NCBI GenBank assembly: GCA_034509425.1
Contig: JAVTVJ010000788.1
Span: 649,001 to 713,000, forward strand
From: Eopsaltria australis
Taxonomy: Eukaryota > Chordata > Aves > Passeriformes > Petroicidae
Reading direction: 5' to 3'
Length of the DNA stretch: 64,000 nucleotides
Shown here one piece after another: positions 13,965 through 36,521 of this stretch. A program made the translations under genes and the position numbers. The stretch's first letter is position 1. The number at the start of each line of letters is the position of its first letter. Under the pieces are notes generated by a model. That model saw only the letters and a program-made list of their open reading frames with translations, did not search any database and was not told the origin of the DNA.

Positions 13965-13970
13965 AGGTGG

Positions 13971-15919
13971 CTTGCAAGAGGAACTTCAAGGGTGTTACAG
14001 GGGAGCTGAGAAACTGGGACAAACGTGCCGGAAAGAATGACAGAGTTGACAAAGAGTCAGCCTATGACAGCCAAAAGCTGTGCAAGAAGACGGAAGGAAA
14101 TGCTTGTGAAAGCAGGTGAGGTCTGGACTGTCACGCTTAAGAGACTGGAAGTAGAAAGGCCAAGGAAGCTGGTGCTGGACACATCTACCTTGGAGTTGAG
14201 GTGGCATATCCATGTTCCTTGAAGGAATTGAGGCTGCCTCAATTGGTTTCTTCTGGAGCTGAAATTTGGGCATACACTGGCCACGCTCTGTTTTGTATCT
14301 CCAGAAAGGAAACCTGGGCACACGGACTGAATGGGAGCTGTGATGCCCTGCAAACAGGGACATGAGCTAAGCCTCAGGAGACCTGAGGACCTGGCCTGAT
14401 ACAGTCCAGCTGCTGCATGAACACTTGAGGGTGAAATGACTGGGCATGGCCTTGTGGCAGGACAGACTTGGCAAGGCCAGAGTGGAAGAAAGAAGCAAAT
14501 TTCAGGGGAACTAGAAGAAAGTAAAGGTGCCATCTGTCTTCGGGACCAACCTCAAGACACTGACAAAGCTCCACATTATGAATAAACTTGAAGTGACAGC
14601 TCTTGGAGCAAAGACCTTGTAGCAGGTAGAGGAGCTCAAACATGGGATTTTAGATGCTGTCCCAAAGTAATTTCGGTTCCTTTTTAAAAAATCATTGCAC
14701 CATCTCATTCATCTCACAAGATGAGCAATTTTCCCATTCTTGGGAGAAATAAGATGTAGAAAAGACAGCTTCTTATGTTAATTAAATTGATGGAATCGCC
14801 TGATTGAAAAGGTGAGCTTAATCGTTCAGCTTGTCAAGCAGCATTGTAGGGAAAGGGCTTCTGCAGTGCTATGAAGTTCCTGTGTGATGGCAGGCACCTT
14901 ATGACAATGAGCCTTTCCAGACATGATCACCCTTTCCAAATGGCTAGCTTGGTGCTTAGGGTCCTTGTTCCGAGAATGATCATCATGCAAAACCTATTTG
15001 AAGTTATGCTTCAGATGCATGTAAGCAAATGCTGAAATAAAAATAAGCAAGCAGAGGACATTAAATTGTGGACTCAAATATATGGCTGTGCCACTCCAGG
15101 CTGCAGGTCCCCAGAGCTGTAGACTGATTAATGCCTTCTTAAAGGCCTGCAACACCATGAAAAGGAGTAATTCATGCTTCACAAACATGACACTAAGATG
15201 AAATCTAGAAAGGAAAGAAGGCATTCCTCCCTTTGGACTTTGAGCAAGCACATAAACCCTGTGAAGACAAAGAAGGCATCTTAAAAAATAAAATAATGAA
15301 GAGCTAATAAGTGAGGGTTCCAGGATAAAATACTGTGCAATATTTTAATTAATGCAACCTTAATTGAGGCATTTCCTAATTTCAGAGCATTTAACTATCC
15401 TTTAATATTCCTTTTGTCAGTGTTTTGCTGTACACATTACACACTGAGTTACAACTCCAGTCTGGTCTCTCAACCAATTCTGAATATTTGGGACAGATAT
15501 TCATAGGACTTACAGATTTATGGAGAACCAAGAACACATAGGCTGCACTTGGTTTGTACCCAGTTTCCAAAATGGAAGCAAACCAGACAAACCAGTTTTG
15601 AAATTTTTTACATAAGCAGTTATTCTCCTGGAGATTCAAATGAAGGAAAGTAGCATAGGATTTTAGCAAGACTCACACACTTATTACACTTATACAAGAT
15701 CTAACACCTTGGGTCTTATCTCCAGCTATGCCTTTCCACAAAAGAAATTACATAATGCAGGTTCCTTGTTGAATTTAATTTCTCATTTTAATGCCCAGAC
15801 TTGTTCTGTTTGCCCTTGTAGTGTCATAAGTCATGGATGTAGTTGTATGCCATTTCCTGCCCCCCTTTTTCCTGAAAAGTGCTCAGTAACTTACATATGC
15901 CAAGAAGAACACCACACCA
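13971..15919. other. Between the solo LTR and the SLC38A2 3' end
   Basis: The first 670 bases are richer in GC than the rest and contain several antisense open frames (up to 158 codons at 14533-14057, minus), but none matches a known protein. They could be an old non-coding transcript or a decayed repeat. The rest is unremarkable. Confidence 0.5.
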
Positions 15920-15936
15920 CTGTTTAGGATTATCTA

Positions 15937-15946
15937 TTTATTTATT
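15937..15946 (-). terminator. SLC38A2: Overlapping polyadenylation signals, SLC38A2 distal end
   Basis: Two overlapping AATAAA hexamers on the minus strand (15942-15937 and 15946-15941) follow the conserved-looking run TGTATGTTTGTTTTAACTG. Cleavage would be expected about 15-25 bases further, near 15920. Confidence 0.65.
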
Positions 15947-18615
15947 TCAGTTAAAACAAACATACAATGTTTCATTGAAACTGTGTTGCTGGCCACCAGT
16001 CTAGCCAGCAACCGTAGCTGGACTGTTTGCCTCTACCGATAGGTGGGTATTTACATATGTACACGGATGTACCGCAGGATGCCCGAATCTGGCGGCCTAA
16101 CCAGCGTTAGGTCACAGAGGTGGTGAACTTGCTGCATTCAGGAAATCGTAACATCCATGGGAAATTTTAGAGAGAAGGTATACATGAACCTGAACAATGC
16201 TTTCTATGGACCCAAGTGATTCCCGTGTTTATTGCAACATATACATTTGTAATAAATACAATCTTAGTGTTTTCTTACACACCTTAGGTGTAACACACTT
16301 CTTTCATCTCTGTAAGCATTACACTTTGTTGAAAAAGGCTCTTTCCTTTGACAGCTGTTACACAGATGTACAACATGGACAACTTCTTGAAATGATGTAA
16401 CGATCAGTAATGAGAGAGGAATATATACATAAATCCTGGACTCCAAACCTACATTATATACATTATACTTACAGTATATACACACATACAATTTATGTAC
16501 ATAGACTATCATAAATATTGAAAAATAGTTTTAGTTTTAATGGATTAATGCTTTATAAATAACATGTTACATTTATGACTGAAATATCATGGAAGACAGT
16601 AATGTCTAACTGAGGTGACAGAACAGTGGTTTAATACTGAAGCTGCTCTTTTAGGTGGTTTGTAATGTAGTGAACTTTAAACAGACAGGTTTGGAAAAAA
16701 AAAATAATTAAAAAAATCACACATTGGAAATCGACCCAGCCAAGTGGAACTCAACTGTTGCAGGTGGAGAGTCAGTCATCAAATTATATAACACATAATG
16801 TATAATCTGGAAATTGCTACATTCAGAGAATTAGTGACATGTACAATACACTATGAGGTGTCATCACAAGAATCTTCTTCCCTTCTGGTTGCCAAGAAGG
16901 ACTTTGTAGTAACTTCTCACTTTACAACTCCTTCCTCCTTCAACAGTTGCTGTGAGAAAGGAGGATATTTCTCACTTTCTTTCCTCTATTTAAATGCTGG
17001 CAAGGGAAGCACTTCATCCCTTATGTGCTACAAATTGCTCAAAGGTAGACAACATTTAAACCCTCTTCCACCTTTGCACATTTGTGGAGGAAGAAGAAAA
17101 GCTGCCAAAGTACTGAGGAGGCACGTGCCCAGCACTTCTGTGGAGATCAGGTAACATGGGATAGTTAGCCATGGATGTACAGTACCTGAGGCAGAGAAGT
17201 ACCTACGGAGCGTTAGTCAGTGCTGACTCCAGGATCATTAATTGCCAGTTGAGTACCACCGAATTAATAATACAAATAACACAAGAGGAATCTAGCTTGT
17301 TTTACACTATAGTCGTAGTGACCAGTACTTACAATCATGCAGAAGCATCAATACAAAATACCTGCAATTGTTTTTCCATAGATTTTAAATGGCTGGGCAG
17401 AGCTTGACATTATCTGCCAAATGGTGGCTATTGTTTAGATTTATTTCTGATCAATTCTACAAGAGCAAACAAGTCTCAGGCCCTGTTTAATCCATGGACT
17501 ACAGGCCTTTACTTACTCTCTCTGACACGACAACTGAGTGGGACTTTGTAAATCAGATTTTTAAAACATTGTGTCAGATGAAGACAGTTGACCACATTGC
17601 CATGACTATTTCATTAATAATCTCTATCTAGGCTTTTGTACCCAATATTGCTGTGTTTGAGAACCTCTTAGGAGCCAAGTACGCTGTTATACAAGTGTTA
17701 CCTCTCTTCAACCTGGGACAAGAATGAAAGAGTAAACATGCACTAGAAACAAAATAGCTCATCACAACCATACAGCACCTGTTTCATCAGCTAGGGCTCG
17801 TTAGAAACTTATCTATTTCTGAAGCAAACAAGTATGAGATGACTATCCAGCCTATGAGGTTATCTTTAATACTACTACACAGTATAAATTGGAAGAGGAA
17901 TCCCAGTTGCGTATGTGAAGAGAGTTTGTACCAAGCATGAAATATCGGTGCAGTTATTTTGTGGATTTGACTCAGAAACAGAATAGTCAAGTAATTCAAA
18001 ATCCAATAATGGATGAGGAGTTTGAGAAATACTGTACAGTTTTTGAATATTATACAACTAGAAGACTACATTAGGACTTTTTTGTTTTTCTACAGTGTTT
18101 CAAGATAGATTGGACAGAAAAAAATCCCAACAAACATTGTTACAACTCACAATGGACCTTATTAATAAAGGGAACTTGAGGAGGGAGTTTTGTATTAATG
18201 GCATCATGTGTTCCAGTGCCATTCAGTTTCTATCTACAACAGGAAAAATAAACCTCAAAAAGCAAAATCCCCAAACCCTGTTTTACTCAATTGCACTACT
18301 GAGTACCTCAAGAAGGGACATGTCAATGTCATCTTTACAATTTTAGATTACCTATGCTTTTCTCAAAGGTAACCTTTTCTAAAGGGTAGATTTTTTTAAA
18401 AGTTTGAAAATTTGCATTTCTACACCATTTTTGGTAACTCTAGTCACTTATGTAAGCCTGAAATTATTTTCAGGATTATTTTCACTCTCATTCGAACCAA
18501 GGGAATTTCATGGGAAGTATTAAGTATCAGAAAATTTTGACCTGAATTGGCTCAATTTCTGTTTTGGTCATTAGAAGCATTTTTAAAATAAAATTTCTTC
18601 TAATTATGTCTCTAC

Positions 18616-18895
18616 AGAATCATAAAATATGTTGAGTGGGAAGGGACAGAATCACCATGTCCAACTCCTGGCCATGCACAGGGCACCCCAAGAACCACAC
18701 CATGTGCCTGAGTGTTGTCCAAACACTTCTTGAACTCTGTCAGCATGGTGACCACTTCCCTGGGGAGCTGTTCCAGTGCTCAACCACTCTCTGGGTTAAA
18801 AACCTTTTCTTGATATCCAGCCTAAACCTCCCCTGACTCAGCTTCATGCCCTTTTCTTGGGTCCTGTCACTGGTGGCACAAGTGAAGAGATCAAG
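18616..18895 (-). mobile_element. CR1 LINE fragment, 5'-truncated
   Basis: On the plus strand the run starts AGAATCATAAAAT, continues GTGGGAAGGGACAGAATCAC and later includes GAGCTGTTCCAGTGCTCAACC and CCTGTCACTGG. These follow the order of the reverse complement of the avian CR1 3' end, so the element lies in minus orientation, the same as SLC38A2. The frame is broken by ordinary divergence. It appears to be within the SLC38A2 3'UTR. Confidence 0.85.
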
Positions 18896-19470
18896 AAAGG
18901 AAAACTAAATTTAATTTAGGGCACTAATTAAATATTTTTCTGAGCTCTTCTATGTTATTTTTTCCTTCTTTTTAGAAAAATGTTTCTTAAAGTCAAAATA
19001 GTGCTTTTGAGGTCCATAAGAATTTTTGGTACAAAAAATAATAGTGTTTCTCTCTTTCTCTTACTCTCTCATTGGTTATTTAAACACTTTGCTGTAAATT
19101 AAAGAGTTCTTTCTCACATCAAATGGTTCCATTAGGCACATTCAAGTAAAATAACAAAATATCCAAGTAACAATGACGAAAGCCAAACATGGCTTGATAA
19201 AAGTCTACAGAGAGTTCTGTCCATTCTCTGGAATGGAATAAAGTTGTCACTTCCTTCAGCCAGACACTCACATGATTTGATGTTTATATCCCCTTCCATC
19301 ATGCAGAATAGTTTCTTAAAGATAGAGTTCAGATATTCTACAATCAGAAGAACCATCAAAAAAGAATCTGCCTTTTAAAGGAAGCTGAATAGCTCATTTT
19401 CGTTCTCAGTAGGTATCTGAGTGAACACTGGCATTTGAAGTGGAGTATTACAGAGATTAAACCAGGGCAG

Positions 19471-30905
<11,435 letters not shown>

Positions 30906-31073
30906 GCTGGCGGGGCGGGGGTCGGGGCTCGGCGCGCCCGCTCTTTTGTCCTTGCCGAGATCGCCGCGCCTGCGGAGGGGGCGGGAGGCGACGTCAGTGC
31001 CGCAGCGGGCGCGCGGCCGTCACGTGGCCCCGCGGCCCCCGCCCGCCGCCGCCGCCGAGTGGAAAACTACCAG

Positions 31074-31112
31074 GCGCGCGGGGCGGGGGGCGCGCGGGGC
31101 GGGGGGCGCGCG
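31074..31112. repeat. GCGCGCGGGGCGGGGG tandem repeat in intron 1
   Basis: About two and a half copies of a 16-bp GC-only unit lie between the acceptor side of intron 1 and the CCACAG repeat. Confidence 0.85.
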
Positions 31113-31178
31113 GACAAAGGTGAGCCCCGCGCGGGGCGGGGGCGCGCGGCTGCCACCGCCACCGCCCCGCCCGCACCG

Positions 31179-31208
31179 CCACAGCCACAGCCACAGCCAC
31201 AGCCACAG
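31179..31208. repeat. (CCACAG)5 microsatellite in SLC38A2 intron 1
   Basis: Five exact hexamers lie in the GC-rich part of intron 1, beside further GC-rich tandem repeats on both sides. Confidence 0.95.
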
Positions 31209-31265
31209 CACCGCCACCGCCCCGCGGCACCGCCACCGCCCCGCGGCACCGCCACCGCCCCGCGG
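31209..31265. repeat. Three perfect 19-bp GC-rich tandem copies in intron 1
   Basis: The unit CACCGCCACCGCCCCGCGG repeats exactly at 31209, 31228 and 31247, with a partial fourth copy. The transcribed (minus) strand is G-rich with spaced G-runs, so folding into G-quadruplex-like structures is possible. Confidence 0.95.
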
Positions 31266-31280
31266 CACCGCCACGCCGCA

Positions 31281-31355
31281 CTCCCCCCCTCCCCCCTCCG
31301 CCTCCCTGCCCCGATAGCGGAGAGCAGACTGATGCAACACCGATGGGCGATTGTC
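31281..31355 (-). promoter_or_regulatory. SLC38A2: Intron-1 amino acid response unit: CAAT site, CARE, purine-rich tract
   Basis: In transcript order the minus strand shows GACAATCGCC (31355-31346), then a composite site whose plus strand is TGATGCAAC (31330-31338), then a purine-only G-rich run (31312-31281). TGATGNAAN is the C/EBP-ATF composite consensus bound by ATF4. Mammalian SLC38A2 is known to carry an intron-1 amino acid response element with TGATGCAAT, a nearby CAAT box and a purine-rich element in this order. The last base differs here (C for T) and spacing is looser. The assignment is by motif and position. Confidence 0.6.
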
Positions 31356-31689
31356 ACATCGGCTGCCGGAGCCTCCCGCCCCGCGGCTGCCTCTCCCTGT
31401 GTTTACCTCCCTCCTCCCCGCCGGCGACGCCGCGCGTCCCGGCGTTTGCAATGGAAAACCGCAAACCGGTCGCCGGGCTGCGTCGCACCGCAGTCGCCTG
31501 GCGGGTTTGCCACCTTTCCGGGATGCGGTGGCGGCGCGTCCCTACGCGCGTCTCGGCGGAGCCCGGCAGGGTCTTGGCGACAAGCCGGGGCGCTGCCGCC
31601 GGACAAAGGCGCGAAGGACGAGCCGCGCTCCGTCCGAAAAGTCGCCCCGTTCCTCCTGGCGGCCCGGTAACAGCCAGCCCCTGCCGTAC

Positions 31690-31799
31690 CTTCTGCGCTA
31701 GAGCTTGAAAGCGAGAGTTTCTCCCGAAGCCTCGGAATAACGAGATGCTCCTGTCTCCGCTGCTACTTCTTGCAAGGGAAAAAAAAAGCCCTTAACTAT
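31690..31799 (-). other. SLC38A2: SLC38A2 probable non-coding exon 1
   Basis: On the minus strand a CA initiator at 31800-31799 lies about 30 bases after a TATA-like run. The next plausible donor is CGCAGAAG|GTACGG, which ends the exon at 31690. Splicing to the acceptor before 30969 gives a 5'UTR of about 174 nt without an ATG and a 16-exon gene, the same number as in human. The start is inferred from motifs, so upstream start sites are possible. Confidence 0.55.
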
Positions 31800-31820
31800 G
31801 AAATGTCAGCGAAAACAAGC

Positions 31821-31835
31821 CCCTATATAAATAAG
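31821..31835 (-). promoter_or_regulatory. SLC38A2: TATA-like element of the SLC38A2 core promoter (reads both ways)
   Basis: The minus strand reads TTTATATAGGGGC about 30 bases before the candidate start at 31799. The same bases read TATATAAATA on the plus strand, a stronger TATA match pointing away from SLC38A2. It is the only AT-rich element of this kind in the surrounding CpG island. Confidence 0.5.
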
Positions 31836-33950
31836 GTAGAAAAAAAATCACGTAAAAAAGTCTGAGGTATCAAAAGGAAAGAAAATATCGCATCTAAATC
31901 GCTCCGGCGTCGCTCCCGGTCTGACGGCCCCCTCGGGGCGCCGCCGCTCTTCAGGCAGGAATGTGGGCGCGTCATCGCAAGGGGCGCGGCGCCCGCCCGC
32001 TGCCGCACCGCCCCCCGCCCTGCCCGACTGACCCCCTGCCACCGCCCCGGCAGGGGCTGGGGGGGCACCGGGGGCAGGGGGGCGTCCCCGACGGAGGAGG
32101 GGGAGCCGGTCACCGGCGTGCGCCCGGCGGGGGTCGGGAGCGGGGCCACTAGCACATGAGCAGAGCAGCTCTCCAGTGTTTACATTGGGGCACTGGGTTA
32201 CACGGCGGAGACAGGACGCTGTGGCGCTTGTCAAGAGCGCCCTGCCTGAAAGGTGATTCTACCGACCCGGTGCAGCATCCGCAGTGTGACTGCAGCACCC
32301 GGTAGCTATCGGCTCACCCAGCATCTGCCTCCTTCTTTCCACCCCGCGCCTGCCTCCGGGCTCTGGTGTTGGCATCTCCCAGTAGCTGGGTGGGTGGCAG
32401 GGGACGAGGTGCCACCGACCCATCATAGCTGCTCGCTGCAGTCACTCGCTATTTTTAACACTTGCAGCAGAGCACGTGCGAGCCGGGACCTCGGGGGCAG
32501 CCGACAGACTCCCCGAACGTTTCCTTCGGGAAGTGAACCGGAATGCCAGACTCCCCCTAGTGATGTGATTCACGATAAAGCCCCTGTAGGGAAGAGAGGG
32601 GAAGACAGAACATCCTGCTTCCTTTTCCTCAAGTAACCAACCACTCCAGATTTGGAGAGCTTTGCTCCACGGTTCTCAGTGGAAGTGGGCGGCGGGGCTT
32701 TACTGTCTGCCGCAGCTCCTCACATGCGCGGTGCAAGGACACAGCTCCGGAGGGGGCTTGCCGCGGGTAGCGGGGGCTCCCTTGGCTGCTGTCCCCAGAG
32801 GGACAGGGGGTTGCAAAGCAGCTCCCCAGCTCCTGTCCTCGCGGCAGCAGCGCACTCCCACGCCAGTCTGGTGCTGCCAGCCTCGAGTGTGGAGGATGCC
32901 CTGCCATCGAGTCGTTTGACCCCCACGCGTTATCGCCCTGCTTCCCTTCTTCTGCAGCATCGAGAGCCCGTGGAGGGTGCGAGGGGCGGCTGCCTGTCTG
33001 CTGTCCCGGGGCAGTGGCGGCCGCCGGGACACGAGAGCAGCTCACACCGTCGAGGGACAGCGAATCCCTCAGCACCATCCCCGCTCCGGGGCCCACTGCA
33101 GTGCCCGCGGCTCTGACGGGGACACGAGGCTCCCCAGGGCTGAGACAGGTGGGTGGCTCTGCCCTGCGACTGTCGCCGGGGCCAGAGGGAGGGAAGCGGG
33201 CGGGAATCCGCCGCGCGGCGCGAGGCGGCGGCACCCGACCATCCCCGCAGCCGAAGGTTCTGGACCGCCCCCGCCGCCGCCGGGATGAGGAGGAGGCGTG
33301 GAAGCCGGGAAGGGGCGGGGACTGGCGAGGGCACGCGCAGGAGATGCGGGAGCCGAAAATTTTCCATCACTGCAGTCGTCCCCCCGCCCCCATCCAGCGC
33401 GGTACGTCACGCTCCCCCCGCAGCCCGGCGGGGCGGGACCGGCGGGATGCGCTGCGGCGCCTTCCCGCGCAGCCCCGGGGCTCGGAGGGGCGGCGGCGGC
33501 GCACCCGCTTCCGCGGGGAGCAGCGATTGAAGTGACCCCGCAGCTCAGGTCGGGGCGTTCTGCTCTGCAGCCGGCTCCTGCCTGCGCACCTGCCGGCGCA
33601 GCGCGCCCGCCTTCACCCCGTCTGCGGACGCGGCGGAGCGCGACTTGGGCTGCCTGCCTGTGGCACCGAGGGGTGGTCAAGTCTCTCCAGGAGTGCCAGT
33701 GCACGGCGTTTTTGGTCCTCTGAAAATCTGGCGGAGCAACGGGCAATTTGCAAAGGCTTCGGCAACCTGACGGGTTAAATGGAGTGGCTGCATCGCTCGC
33801 CTTCACAGCGCAGTCACAGCGATAAAGCGCTGCTGCGGGGAAGGCAGGGCACGCTTTTTCCAATGGGAATGGTGAATGCCTCGTGCCTTTTCCAGTCAAT
33901 CCCATTCTTCGAGTGTCAGCAGTTCTTTGAAATTACAGTGTGCATGACAG

Positions 33951-33965
33951 AGGTCAAGGTGACCT
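33951..33965. promoter_or_regulatory. Full palindromic estrogen response element
   Basis: AGGTCA AGG TGACCT is a perfect 6-3-6 inverted repeat matching the consensus ERE. Within it TCAAGGTGA is one base from the ERR/SF-1 extended half-site. TGTTTGTT, a forkhead-like site, follows at 33965-33972. It lies about 2.15 kb upstream of the candidate SLC38A2 start. Confidence 0.55.
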
Positions 33966-33997
33966 GTTTGTTGTGGGTTTTGCCGGTGTGGCAACAG

Positions 33998-34018
33998 ACG
34001 TAATGACGTATTCGTAAC
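33998..34018. promoter_or_regulatory. Cluster of bZIP-type sites
   Basis: The bases ACGTAATGACGTATTCGTAA hold three overlapping CGTA cores, resembling CRE, C/EBP-ATF or PAR-bZIP half-sites. They sit 33 bases from the estrogen response element. Motif evidence only. Confidence 0.35.
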
Positions 34019-36437
34019 ATTTTTAGGACTGTATCATCCATTTCAAGGCAAGCGCACGGATTTGGTGAATGGTAAAGTGTCCCACAAGCGCCTGATAAAT
34101 ACAGCAACCATCTTTATAGATGTGATCTGGTTGTCGTGGGCAGTACAGCTTTTAAAAAAGTTTAAACCAGTTTTTTTAGCAAAATAAAAGTTTTACTGTA
34201 CAAGTGCTTGATTTTTGTTTTAGGACTGTCCTCATTTTATATGGAAAACGATGATGGGGTTTTGTTGCTCATTTAGAAGAAAGATTGGTAAAATGCATCC
34301 AGGAAGAAAAATTGCTGCATTTCTAATGGCCCCATTATTGGAACTCTGCAACATGTGAGTGCAATCTGCACTGCTCCAGAATACTGAGTCTTTAAAATTT
34401 TACCCATGCAATCTGTTTGCTGGTTCAAATGATCTGCTTTTTTCAAGTGGTTTTAAGTGATGCCTCACTGATTGAATTATAATTTTCCTGACTTTGTAAT
34501 TGCCAAGAATGTCCTTGGCAAAACATACATAGAATGTGTTTCATCCAATTTTGAAATGTATTTTGTAATCGGAATAATAAAAGTTAATATTCATCAGTTC
34601 CTCCCACCATAGTTTCAACTATTCATTTGTTTTCATTGTCATGCTTTTCTTTCTCCCCCTTTTAAAGTGTTCTTTTGTTCTTTTTTTCCCTTTCCTTTGT
34701 TTTCATCCTCCTTATCCCTAAGTCACCCTCATTTTTATACCTTCCATTTGTTTGCTTTTTATTTTGCTCTTTTGTGTGCCTTTACACATTGGAAGCTTCC
34801 TTGCAAAGTCTGAGCATTTAGGATAGTTAAGAATGAACTTTTTTACTTTTAATCTGAGAATTCTGTTCCTGCTTTAAGTTTTAAGGCTGTTGTAAAAGAA
34901 ACTGTTGTCAGTTAGGTGTTATAAAAATTGAATTGTGTTCAGTGACACAGGTAGAAATCAACAGGCATTTTCAATTTATTATACAGGGAGATAATGGGAG
35001 TTTTGCAGCTGAAGAACTATCTGCTGTGTGCTTCTAAATGTCAATTTGCAGTGGACAGCTATCTATAGATTCACACCTCACTGTAATATCACCTGTCGTT
35101 CTTCATCCTGTGAATAGTTTCTTTTAAAATTTGATTGTTTGTTTTTATATTTAGAAAAAGAACTTGCTTGCAAGTGCCCATGAGGTTTTGTTTTGCACAT
35201 GTTTTAACAAATACAAGGCCTTTATAATATGGGAGGGTTTTTTCCATGCTATTTCTTCCTACATATATAAATAAATCTCGAGAGATACCATAAAACTATC
35301 TGTAACACACACCCAGTAGAGTCATTTATGTTTATGGTATGCATGGAAAAGTTATGTGTACAGAAATACTGTAAAAGTCAAGTCCATTCACAGGGTTTTT
35401 AGATGATACTTCCTAAATTGTCCAAAGGATATCTAATGAAATATGTAGTATGTCAAAGCTCTCTGTACTAATAGCTACATAACATTCATTTTACCTGTGC
35501 CTAGTATGAATAATATAAAAATCCCAACAGAGCAGGGGTCTGCATCGGGTGAAATCCTCAGTACTGCCAAGAGTCTGGGGGAGGATAGTAATGGAGAGCA
35601 GTTACAGAGACCTGAGAGCTGTGTTGTGTCCTGACTGAAACATCTGCACTGCTGTCTACATGACAGATGCAGTCTGTCATGAGGAAGAGCTGGAAGTATG
35701 GGTGAGTGGGGAAATAAGGATTCACGGTTTGGCTGCATAGACTCAGTGGTCCACAAAGATGCAGGCGGGGCTAATGGGCTCCACCACCCTTGGTTTGGTT
35801 CATGATTCTTACCTCACATGGACTGCCTGTGGCATGCAATTAATGAAATTATAGGTTCTGATTATATGCTTTCTTAAACAAAACTTCCACTGAAGCCAAG
35901 AGGTATTACAAGTGCATAAGGAATGCAGGATTGCATATCCTGCCTCTTGGGCTTTGTGATGGTGCGTTGGAGTTACATATTAAACTTGGTTTAAGCCTTA
36001 ATTTTTTCCCTCTGTGTTTATCCTAGTCTAGTTTCAGTTTTGCAATATGAAAACAACAAAATCACTATGTTAAGAATATAAGCAGCAGTATTCTTTCAAA
36101 AAAATAGTACATTTACTATAATTATAACTTGGATTTAAGCCAAAAATAGGGAAAATAAGGAGAGATTCTGAGTTTTAAAACCATCAGATTATGCTGTTAT
36201 ACTGCAATAAACTCAAAACAGTGAGAGCTGCATAAGATATGTAGTACTAGTCATTTCCAAGAAATTGTCAGCCTTAAATGGACATTGCCAGCTGCTGTAA
36301 AAATAATTTTTACTTTGTATTTTTAACTCTGTACCATTTTTAGGAGTTTTAAAAATAGCATTTCCCTGTTAATCTTGATTCATCTTTTCCACTCAGCAAA
36401 CTCTGATGTTTTTTTCCTATGTGAAATTTACATAAGT

Positions 36438-36521
36438 TTTTAAGATTGTGGTGGGTTTTTTGATTGTTTTGTTGTTGTGTCTTTGTTTTTGCTTTTTGTG
36501 CTTTTGTTTTTGTTTTGTATA
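36438..36521 (+). repeat. GT-rich low-complexity tract
   Basis: Mostly T with G and few other bases: GATTGTTTTGTTGTTGTG, then TTTTTGCTTTTTGTGC and TTTTGTTTTTGTTTTG. No recognised function. Confidence 0.8.

Larger units (their letters stand above)
15920..19470 (-). other. SLC38A2: SLC38A2 3'UTR (inferred)
   Basis: The stretch from the stop codon down to a double AATAAA is about 3.5 kb with no coding signal. The human gene also has a long 3'UTR of roughly 3 kb. A 0.28-kb CR1 fragment lies inside it at 18616-18895, which accounts for part of the length. Other AATAAA motifs on this strand, for example near 16228, could give shorter isoforms. The end is set by signal position only. Confidence 0.7.

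Noticed and set aside
14057..14533. 158-codon minus-strand open frame next to the solo LTR
   Set aside because: Serine-, proline- and cysteine-rich with no retroviral or cellular motif that I recognise; overlapping frames of similar length suggest chance.
33069..33905. 278-codon minus-strand open frame upstream of SLC38A2
   Set aside because: Open because stop codons are rare in the CpG island. Low-complexity composition, overlapping frames on both strands, and no known domain.
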